Below are positions 20,095 to 32,000 of a stretch of 64,000 nucleotides of DNA, one piece after another. The number at the start of each line of letters is the position of its first letter. Position 1 is the first letter of the stretch. The translations under genes were made by a program, and so were the position numbers. Source of the stretch: Elgaria multicarinata webbii (Eukaryota; Chordata; Lepidosauria; Squamata; Anguidae); NCBI RefSeq assembly GCF_023053635.1, contig NC_086178.1, positions 33,593,226 to 33,657,225 of the forward strand. Direction: 5' to 3'. Below the pieces are notes generated by a model. It saw nothing but the letters and a program-made list of their open reading frames with translations, had not been told where the DNA came from and did not search any database.

Positions 20095-23000
20095 GTGGGT
20101 TGTGGGTCTTTCCGGACTGCGGTTGGTATCCAGAGATGGGTTGCAAATACGAAGGGGGCGTCTTCCTTATCGGACTGAGCTTTTTGTGGGGTCTTGAGGC
20201 AGCCTCGAAGAGGCAAGACTTGAGGCCGCATAGAGGGAGGCCTTTTAGGCTGCTGCTGCTGCTGGAAGCGACAGACGTAGCTCAAAGCTCCATCACACTG
20301 GGGGTTAACACGCACCCTACCTTCGCTTCTCCGCCGGTGTTTTAGTTCCACAGTTACTTGCTCTTTTCAAAAGAGGAAGTACAGAACAAGCACGAGGCCC
20401 ATTGAGTCCGCTGCTCTAATGGCGCTGCTTCTCCTGCACACAGCAGGAGGGAGCAGCGATTCCGAGTTTAAAAAAAACATTGGACTTAATGGCTTGGTTC
20501 AGACAACACGTTAAACCATGCAGCTTAACCAGAAAATGGTTAAGGGAATGCATGATTTAGCAGCATGATTTTGCATGTTGTGTGAACCAGGCCAATAAGG
20601 GTTTGTTGTTGTTGCACAACGAAGGCCAGAAAGGGGAGGAAGGCATGTGGGAGGTAGATGACTGCCTGTTCAGACAACACGCTAAACCATGCTTCTTAAC
20701 CATGGTTTAGCATGTTGTCTGAAAGGAGCTGTCGTCATGTGAGGGACCTGCGCAAACTGAGTGCCCAGTAACAAGCGTGAAATAAAAGTGGTATAGAACA
20801 TATGCTTTGCATGAAAAAGGTCCCAGGTAGGGCTGGAAAAACTCCTTAAGAAAAACATAAGACCCAGGCTAGATCAGACCCAGGGTCTAGGTAGTCCAGC
20901 ACTCTGTTCACACAGTGACCAACCAGCTGTTCACAGGAAACCCACAAGGAGGTCTTAAGTGCAACAGCACCCTCCCACCCGTGTTCCCCAGCAACTGGTG
21001 TATAGGCTTGCTGCGTCTGATACTAGAGGTAGCACAATAGCGCATAGCCCTCAGGACTAGTGGCCATTGATAGCCTTCTTCAGGAATTTAATCCCCTTTT
21101 TAAAACCATCCAAATTGGTGGCCATCACTACATCTTGTAGTGAATTCTATAGTTTAACTATACCGTGCAAAAAAGTATTTTGATCTGTCCTGAATGTCTC
21201 ACCAATCCTATCAGGTTCTGGTATACTGAGAGGGGGAAAATAGCTTCCTGACATTCTGGAGAGATGCTGCCATTCAGTGTTGACAATAGTGTGCTAGAAG
21301 GACCAATGGTCCAACTTTGTATAAGACAGCTCTATATGAGGAACCTTGAGTATTCCCAGGGGGACTCACTGTCAATCTAATTGCTTGGGCGCCCCCTATT
21401 TTTAGAGAGTGGCTGTAGCTCAGAGGTGGAGCACCTGCATTTCATGCAGAAGATCCCAGATTCTATCTCTGGTATCTCCATGTAGGGGCTAGGAAGGAAT
21501 CCTGTCTGAAACCCTGCCAGTCAGTGTTGATAACGGTGGGGTAGATGGACCAAAAATCGAACTCTGTATAAGTCAGCTGCTTTTGTTCCCAAGTCTTTGG
21601 GCAAGTTCACAAGATGATGGAAGGAAAATAAGTCACGATTATGGTGGCTTACTTTGCCTCCCCTAGAACAAGCCCTTGTTTTTAGGGTGGCTTGTAAACC
21701 ACCCCGCCCACTCTTGGTGGGTTTGGATGTCACGAGAACCTGCATCCAGCGAGGGTAATTATATAAGTAGGCGGGTCATGAGCGGCATGCGTGAAGAGAG
21801 AAAATAAGCCACCAAAATAAGCGTATTTTCCCTCCACAATTGTGCAAATCTGGTCTACATACAGTGGATAGTTGTGATTGGGAAATCGGGTGCGACCTGG
21901 TTTCTGGATAGTGTATGTGTGTAGAACCCATTCTCATCTTCTGCTGAATGCACAGAGATGGGGTCAAAATTAGCAGACATGATTCTATTCCTCTCCTCAT
22001 GTTGATTGAACATATGGATGGAACATGAAAAAAGGGTTTATTTTTACTGGAATATTTGTAAATATTTTAAAATCTATCTATATATTTAATACTTAGTTCT
22101 TTAGGAATGCATAAAATGTGAACACTTTTTCAGTGGCTTTGTTTTTTTAATTTTACCTATAATAATAATAAAAAGAAATGTGCCTTTCTGTTTGTCCGTC
22201 TGTCAGCACGATAGCACCAAGTCCATGGAACCAAACGCCTGAAAATTGACATACATACCAAGGAAATCCTAGGGGTGTGCACTTCGGGGTTATTTTGTGT
22301 TTAAAATACATTTATTAATTTTAATTTAAATGTGGCCTGCAGTAACAGCTTCAACCATTGGAGAAGACTTCCCTAATCAGCACATAGCTCTCCAGTGCAT
22401 ACAGTTTAAAGCCAGGGGAGATTAGTAGGCCAAGGGACAGAGTTATACGCCTGCTTCCTCCCACCCCTGTTTTGGAACAGCCCTCCTCTGGGGAATGGAG
22501 TGGACAGATCCCTCTCTCAGAGGGTTCTAGGCTGCACTATGACATGGGCTAGGAGTGTCAGTGGACATGACTTCACTCAGATGGGGTGGGCATAATGTGT
22601 CCAACTCTGACAACTGTTTACATTTGCTTGAAGGCTTCACTATATCAAACAAAGCACTATTCCAACCCATGCAAAGCTGTGAAGTTTGGTAGTATAGAAT
22701 TGTTATATCTAAAAATACGATATAAAATATTCCAATAAAAATACTTTCAAATAAAGCCATTAATTCATTTGACTTTTATCATTAAAGTTGCAATCCTAAA
22801 CATACCCATCTTTACTGAAAGGGATTTATGTCAGAGATGTATAGGATTGCAATATAGGCCATAGTAAAGTTGTAATCCTATGTTCACTTCCCTAGGAAAA
22901 AGTTCCATTTTTCAGATGGCTTCTTTGTAAGCATGTTTAGTGATTATGAAATTAAATGTTTCAGTTTAAATAACTTTTATTTATTGAAAAAATTTTGAGA

Positions 23001-26000
23001 TTATATAGCATCTAAAATATTTTTTAGTTTACTTTTCTTTATTTTGTTACATTTTTATACTGTCCACTAGCCAAGGCTCTCTGGCAGCGCACAATCAAAG
23101 GTTAAATGTGCTAAATAAGATCCCAAAGGATTATGGGTAATCCATTTTCTTGAACGCCCCACAGTTTAGATTTGTGAAAATAGTAAAGCAAAATAGTCAG
23201 CAGGACTGACACAAAATAAAAACAATGTTAATGTTTTGGACTTTTTTTGGCACGCTGTAGATCAATTGAAAAGTAATACCTGGTGAAAAAAATAGCTGAC
23301 CTATGGAGGTCTTTTCTTTAAAAAATGTCACAAGTTCATTCAATTAAATGGAAGTTCAAAACAGTTTTTAAAAAAATCATGTTTCTTCCATTTTTTCCCA
23401 TAGCAATTTCCCATGGGAATTGGATCCTGATTTGTATGGAGACAAACATTACAATCCTTTCACCCGTGAATTCTATCCCAGCTTAGAAGATATCGTGGGA
23501 ACTCATGTTGCTGGGTTGACTGATGAAGACATAGATTCAGCTGTCTTATTTGGAAGTTTGCGAGGCAATGTGGTTGGATTACGGTACTATACAGGGGTGG
23601 TAAGTACAGTATGGAATGTGATGCCGGCGGGCTACAGGGAGGGGAATTGCCTTCTTCCCTGTTCTGCTTATGAAGCCTCTGCTGGTTTCAGGATAATTTT
23701 GCAGGTGATTTCTGTGTTTTTGTACGTTTTAAATTCCAAATATGCTGATTTGCAGGTCAATAATAATGAAATGGTTGCACTTCAGAGAGAGCCTAATAAC
23801 CCATATGACAAAAATGCTGTAAAAGTAAACAATGTGAATGGAGATCAGGTAGGACACATCAAAAAAGAGCTGGCAGCATCTTTGGCACACATCATGGACA
23901 ACAAGTTGGCAGTGGTTGAAGGGTATGTGTTTGCATCAGAAATACAAATTTCTCATGAATAAAAGTGTTTTTGAACAACAATGCAGTAGTAACATTTAAT
24001 AAAAGTGGAAGGTTGTTATTGTTTCCATACTGGAATCATCCTCTTTGTGCCACTAGAACTACCCTATTTCTTCGATTCTAAGACACACTTTTTTCCCCAT
24101 ATAAACATCTCTAAAAATGGAGTGCGTCTTAGAATCGCGGGTGTGTCTTAGGATTTTTTTCTGTTGGTGGTACTGAAATTAGTGTGCATCTTACAATCGA
24201 TGGCGTCTTACAATCGAAGAAATACGGTAATATCCCATCTATAACAAAGTGGGATATTTGGAAGCAGTCTCATAATTTGCAGGAAGCAAATTATATAAAT
24301 GGAGGACTTTCAGTTTGGTGGCTTAGAGTACAATCCTATGCATGTCTCTTTAGAAAGAAGTAGTGTTGATTTCAATGAGAGTTGCAGTCCAAACATTCTA
24401 CAACTCCCATCATATGGGCTGGGGAATGCTAGGAATAGTTGGACTTATTTTTTGTCTAAATATGCCTAGGATTGCACTTTTACTCAGAAAAGTGTGTATA
24501 GGATTAGAAGTAGTAGTCTGCATGGAAATATGTCAGTAGAAACAGCCTGTTCTCTTAACTTTCTGCACAAAATATCTGTTTCCTCCTTTACCCCTTAGTC
24601 ATTACCCATCAAGCTCCTTGTTAGTGTCAGGATGAGGCTCGGTCTCCCTGGTGTGTATTCTGAATTGGACTTGGAGGCTAAAGTAGAAGAACAACAGCTG
24701 AGATAAGATGCAGGGGAGGAAATTCTCCAAGACTCTTCAGGAGTCAGGGAGGAATTTTTCAAGAAACTTAACGAACAGTAGGCCCAGGCTCAGAGGCCTC
24801 CCCCTAACCCCAGAACTCTGTCTTTGTTGGAAGGAGAGAGAACATCAAAATTGACAGTTCCTGGAATCCTCAGTCAAGTGGGCAGAGTTGAGAGGAGGTG
24901 GTCCACCAGACTAGTGACACAGAAGTTGCGACATGAGGACCCTCCCTGAAGGAGGAGTCCGGGAAGCCATCCATTTAGTTGAAAGACAACTGCCTTGCTT
25001 TGTTAGGGTAATTAAGCTTTAGACAATAACCCCTAGCATTCACACTCCCTTCAAGTGTGAAGGGGTGGCTATTTATTGAATAAAACTTTTTTGGATTGCA
25101 CAACGGACCTTTTTATTGTCTCACATCTCTGTGGGAGGGCTTGGAATCACGACAGTTAAGTCCTTACGAACACTTCCTGGAATAGTCTGAAACGTAATTT
25201 TTAATAATAGCTTTTTGTAATTGCTAATGTAGGTCTAGACTAGGGAGGCTCAGGTTCGTATTGCCACTCAGGCATGAAGCTCACTGGGTGACTTTGAGCT
25301 AGTCACTATCTGCCATCCTAACCAACCTCACAGGGGTATTGAGAGTATAAAAAAAGGCAGTGAGGAGAGAGAGAAAAAGTATTCTGCCCTGCACTTCTAA
25401 GAAGGGCAGAAAATAAATGTAATTAATACTTTCACCCTTATTTTCTCTAGGGTTGTACCTTATGGAGCAAATAATGCTTTCACTATGCCAGTACAGTTGA
25501 GTTTTTGGGGAAGAGAGGAAAATAAGCAATTGGTTCTGAATCAACTAAAAAAGCATGGATTTAAGTTAGGTCCTCCAGGAAAATGTAAGTTAAATAATGT
25601 ATTCCTAAATTTTGTAGAACTTTTCAGTTTATTGAACTTCGAGTTATTTTGTTTCATATAACTCTGTAGATGGTAAGACGTTTGGCCTTACAGTGATGGT
25701 GAGAGAGAATGTTCAGCCATTGATCAGTCACCCCCCCTTTTTTTTTTTTTTTAATATAATTGACATGTAGCTTCAGAACTTGATTTTGGGACTAGCTTGA
25801 CATCTGGCAAATCTGGAACAAGTTACAGTGCTCCAGTCCATGTTGCTGTACAAATGACAACTGAACAGGTACAATACATGCTCATTTTTGTTGTAAGAAT
25901 ATGAGTTGCTATGTTAAGAACCCCTTTTTTAAAAGAGTAGAGCTAAAAATATATGACCTCTTCTGACTTTTCTGTACCATTTCTTTAGAATTCCTTTTAA

Positions 26001-29000
26001 AACTTCCATACTACTATCAGATCCTAATAACACAGTGACCCTTTTTATATGTAATGCCAATTTGTGTGTTATTTATTTAACTCACGAATTGGCAGGGGTG
26101 AGCGGGAGTGAGAGAACTGCCTCCTCACATGGGTAGCAGAGAAGGCCTTATCGTAGGTCAGGAAAAGTTCTTAGCAAAGGCATCCCAATTTTATCCTATG
26201 TAAACCGCCCAGAGAGCTTCAGCTATGGGGTGGTATACAAATGTAATTAATAATAATCATAATCACGATAGCACTTTGAATTGCTAAGAGCAGGAACAGT
26301 TCTTAGCAAAGAAGTGACAATGCATTAATTACATAAAACTACTGCTAGGTCCTAATTCATGTATGGTAACAAATGTTCCAGATTCTTTTCTTTTTTTTAA
26401 AAAAAAGACTACATTTCTTTTTAAACAAGTGTTTGACTCTGCTGTTCCATACTGTTATTTAGTAATTGTTAGGTTTCATAAATAAGAAGCTTTTAACTTT
26501 AATTGGTTTTCATTATTATTCATTTTATGGGTAAAATCCAAGATAATTCCTACTTAGAGTAGATCCATTGAAATGAATGGAACTTAAGTTAGTCATGACT
26601 AACTTGTCCTATTAATTTCAGTGGGTCTACTCCAAGTAGGAATTATCTTGGATTTTAAGTTCTGTTATATATAGCTAGTTGCTTTGAGCAACTCCTTTTT
26701 TGGAGGGACAAAGCAGAGCAAAAATGTCTTAAATAAATTAGAAAAATAGGAGACTAACTTTAGCGCATATCAACTTGCATTCTAGCTTAAAACTGAATTT
26801 GACAAACTCTTTGAAGACCTGAAGGAAGATGATAAAACTCGTGAAGTGGAAGCAGCAGAGGTATGTATTTATTTATTACTGCATTTATATCCCACCTTTT
26901 TTTCCTTTCGAAAGGAACCCAAGGCAGCTGACATGATCCTCCTCTCCATTCTATCCCTGTGAGGTAGGTCAGGCTGAGAGTCAGTGACTGGTCTGAAGTC
27001 ACTCAGTGAGCTTCATGGCTTAGAACCTGAATCTCCCAAATCCCAGTCTAACACTTTAACCAATACACCACACTGGCTGTATTGAATACATCACATTTAT
27101 TTATTTATTTATTGCATTTCTATACCGTCCAATAGCCATCCAATATCTCTGGGCGGTTTACAAAATTAAGACAATTCAAAGTATAAAACAACAGTATAAA
27201 ACCATAATATAAAATACAATATAAAAGCACAACCAAGATATGCTGGTTTATGTTCTAGGAGTGAATGAAGATGTGTTGTTATTCAATCTAAAGACATGTG
27301 AAATGGTAGAAAATTAGAGTGACAGTTGTGGCTTTTGCTGTGAAGAGAATTATAATATGACATCTTAATTTTCTAGGCAGTGTTGACTCCATTATTTCCA
27401 CATCAGAAGCAAGCTTTAGCTTGGATGATTTCACGTGAGAACAACAAGGAATTGCCTCCATTTTGGGAAGAGAGGAAAAACTACTTCTACAATACAATTA
27501 CAAATTTTGCCGAAAAAAAGCGACCAGAAAATGTGCTTGGGGGAATATTGGCAGATGATATGGGATTGGTAACTATCTACACTGCATTGGAATATGGCTA
27601 ATTTGATTTATGAAAAAGAAGATTTATGAAATATTAACCAATTGTTTTATGTATTTTAGGGTAAAACACTTACTATGATTGCAGTGATTCTTACCAACTT
27701 TCATGATGGCAAATCTCTTCCTCTGGAAAAGAAAAATGATCAGGTAAAAGGAGTTGATACATGTATATATTTCAGGCTTGAAGATGAGTTTCTATTACTA
27801 CCAGAAGTCTAGCTTGAATTGTATCAATCCCAAGTTGTTATATTAATAAGACAAAATGACTCAGATTGGCAAAGAGAGAGAGAGTGAATAATCTTCTATT
27901 CATGTCAGTTGTGAGAGAGGATTCAGACATTTCAAATATATGTATTTCTTTGATAATATGAATTTTAACTTTTTTGAATTCTGCATGTTACCTTGATTCC
28001 ACTATAGGGCATGATAGTTCTCATGGTGGCCGAAAGATTAAAACACGCAAAATACCAAAATAAATATTGGAGTAAATAAAACAGATGGTCTTATGCATTA
28101 TGCTTTACCCAAAATACCCAAAGCAGCCCAAACAGAAGAGTCTTCAGAAGGCTCAGGATGTGGCAGTTTTCTGGGGAAGGCATTTTCTTTTCTTTTTTTA
28201 AAAGTTCTTAATTGGCATTATTTGCTTATTTTTAACTACATTGTATTATATTGTGTTATAAAATATGCAGGAAACGATCTTCGTCCAATAGAATAGATTC
28301 CCATATGTTGTGAACCGCCCAGAGAGCTTTGGCTATTGGGTGCTATAGAAATGTAATAAATAAGTAAATATAAGAATACATTTGTATGACATATGAAGGG
28401 GGAAAACATTTTCATGGGTCTTGATCTCTTCTGCCCTGGATGGATAAGAGGTAGCAGGTATGAACAAGCGTGGCACACAGTCCTATCCTTTCTGGTTTTA
28501 GTGCGGTTTACTCCCAAGTATAGGATTGGAGCCTTAATTTTTCTGTGTCAGGAACCCATAATAAACACGGGCAAGTATCCTCTTCGATGAAATAAAATAC
28601 CTAATGGCTAGATGACCTGGATTACTGCAAGCTTTGGACATATTGGAATCCCTGTGAACATTAGTTTTGTTTCTAAACAAAATGCATTGTGGTGATGGTT
28701 CAGGGAATGGGAAATTCCTGAACTTGAATTATAAGCTATAATTTATCTCTCTTACAACTCTTTAAAGTGACCTACTGGATAAGTAGAGGTTAGTATGCTG
28801 TCTGAATAACTTGTTTTTGAAGAGGAAGAGTTAATGGTGTACTATAAGGATTTGAGCAGGCCACTTCAAATACATTTCAACTAATTTTCTAGAAGATCTG
28901 TTAATTTTTTTCATTCAGAATTTAAAAGATTTAATCAATTTAAATATGCTTCTGTTTCTTGTTTTAGAAATGCGTTCCTGCTGTGAAAAATGACTTAAAA

Positions 29001-32000
29001 GGTAATTTTGTTGAAATGTATTGATCTGAGATGACAGACTTAAGTGGTTTATATCCAGATAATCAGTCATGGTTTAGCCCCATTGAACTAAATAAATTAG
29101 TCATTTATTTAGGGATAAATTAGTCATGACTTGCTTGACTCCTATTGCTTTCAGTGGGACTAGAATATGACTAACTTAGTCTGGACATGACCCAATGAAA
29201 ATTAATTTGAGAGTCTTATTTTATATCAAATATCCTAATTATTCTTGTGTAGCTTGACCTCTTAATACAAATGTTTTTTTCTTCCCTTGTGAAGCATCAA
29301 AATGCAGCTTGCAGCCAAACAGTTCTAATACAGAGGAGGAAAGGGATTCTCTTCCATCTCAGTCATCTAGGTCTTGCCCTAAAAGGTATAAATCTTTAAT
29401 CTGGTCTACTTTTTTTGGGTGATAACTATTTGTCGATAAATTTATTTTAAAATTATGAGATTCAGAATTAATTATTTTAACAAATTGAAATTCTCTGAGG
29501 AAGACTAGTCTATGCCCATTCCTTGTCCCATATTTCTAAACTAAGGATTGTGGCTCTCTTCCCCCCATGATTTCAGGAAAGTGAGAGGAGGCTACTTTTT
29601 GGAATAAAACAAGAAGAAGGGCCTTCTGGATGTACAAGTTTCTGGGGCTGTTGGCACACTCCGGAGGCATTCAGCAGCAAATCTGCTCTAACCCACAATT
29701 TACAGGAATGTATGCTGTGCTTGAGCAGCTTCCATTTTGTTGCATACAACCTCTGAATGTTGTGATTAGTGGTTGTCAGCTAGAAATGTGAAGGCCTGGA
29801 AACCCCCCGGAAAAATTCAGAAAAAAAGACATTTTTTTTCCAAAATATTGAAAAAAATGAAGAAAAAAGACAGATTATGGAATGATTTATTTTAGCATGA
29901 TGCATAAAATGTTTAAGACAAGGTATCATATATTTACTTCTCGAAATGTTTCCTAAAAACTATGTACAGTATCAGATTATTACCATTTCTGTACACTGAA
30001 GACAAGCCAGTCCTAGGTTGCAAACTGAGACTACAACTCTCAAATGCAAGAGTAAGATGCATTTATTCCTCTAGGGGGCACTGGCATTGAAGCAGAGACT
30101 GAAACTAATAGTGATAGCTACAGCTCAGAAAATGAGTCTGATTAAATTTCATACATATTCATTGAATCTTGGTCCTCCCTTATTCTCAGTTCTTTTCATG
30201 GGAATGGGTGCTTTATGTCTGCTTGACACTGGAGGACTAGCGGAGACATTTGTTGCTAATGTTGATGGTTTCTTCTGTGTGTTTTTGTAAATTGTTTTTT
30301 GCCTGCTCCTCATAAACTGGCAAAACCAAAGAGTTTCCTTACAGTTCAGGAGCTTGTAGCTCCATTTAAAAAAAAAATTAAAAGTAAATTGAATTTGTAA
30401 TAATTTTTTAAATACACTGTACTTTTAATATATCAAATGTGATAATTTGTACATAATTACATTTTATGTTCCTAAAGTAACAAAGTGACTTTCAATCTGT
30501 AAAAAGTGTTAATATTGCATTTTTTAAATTTCCCCGAAAATATTAGTTAAAACCCACCCAACAACAATGGAAAAAACAGGTTTTTTTAATGGCTTCAAAA
30601 TTTTTGGAAATTTTACGTCTCTATTGTCAGCATGATTTATTTATTATATATTATATTATATTTATATATATCGCATTTACATCCTGCCTTTTTTCCTCTA
30701 AGGAACCCAAGGCAGCATACATAATCCTCCTTTCCATTTTATCCTCACAACAACAACCCTGTGAGGTAGGTTGGGCTGAGAGTCTGTGGCTGGCCCAAAG
30801 TCACGCAGTGGGTTTCCATAGCCAAGGACTAGAACCCGGATCACCTGACTCCCAGTCCAACACTTCAGGCACTACACCACACTGGCTCTCTTTATTATTT
30901 ATTTATTTATTTATTTTATTTTATTTTTATACCGCCCAATAGCTGAAGCTCTCTGGGAGGTTCACAAAAATGAAAACCATTAAGAACATAATAAAACATC
31001 CAACAATCTAAAAACCGAAACACAAAATACAATATAAACCACACCATATCTAAATTGGTTCTGGAATGGTGATGATTCGTACATCATGCTGACAATAATC
31101 GATCTGGGCGATTGGAAGTTGTTTACAAAAACTGGAAGCTGCTCGCAGGTGACATGAGTTCATGGGAATTGGGGGTTAAATAGCCTATGATTTGCTACCA
31201 TGATGTGTGAACTGGTCACTGTTACTTCTATTCTGACTCTGGTCATTGACTGCAAGGTTGTTGTAATCATTTCTGTTAAATGCTACTATTTTATATGCTA
31301 AAATAACTAGTCTAAAATATCTGATAAGAGTGTGTAAAATATACTGTTTGTTATTTTTTTTCTTTTTAAATGCTTTAGAAATGTGGGAAAGAAGCCGAAG
31401 TATACAGTAAGCAGTGACTCAGAAGCTGAAGAGCAGAAAGCACAAAACACAAAAAGTAAGCTTCATTTATTTTTTGGTGATGTTATTTGCTTAACATCTT
31501 CATTAATTTGCCTTTTTTGCTTACTGTGATAACGTTTTTCTCTTGTTTTCCCAGCTAAAGTGCAAAAAACGAAAGCGGCAGCAAGAAAAAGAAGGAAAGG
31601 TATGATACTTGGGCACTTATTTATTTATTTATTTTGCCCAATAGCCGAAGCTCTCTGTGGGTGGGGGACTTACCACAGTCCCCCACCCCAAGAGCCTCAT
31701 GGTAACAGTAACTTAACGAGGTTTTTGAAAGCGGTGCACAATTTAATATTGTGGGATAGCAACCTTAGGTAGGTTACTTAATAACAACCAGGCTGCTTAT
31801 TTATAAGAGGGTCCCTCTGTTAGAATTTTCTAGCTCTTCTCCCACCGCACTTCCAGTGCAATTGAATCAGGAGTAGCCTAAAACTAGGAAGAATAATCTT
31901 TTATCTGTACACCAGGGATGGGGAACCTCTTTCAGCGTGAGGGTTAAATTCAATTTGAAAGGAATTCTTGGGGGCTGCATTCCTGTGGTGGGTGGGCCCC

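Noticed and set aside
21407-21480. tRNA-Ala gene
   Set aside because: The A-box is good but the B-box is decayed and a SINE body follows directly; it is a tRNA-derived SINE.
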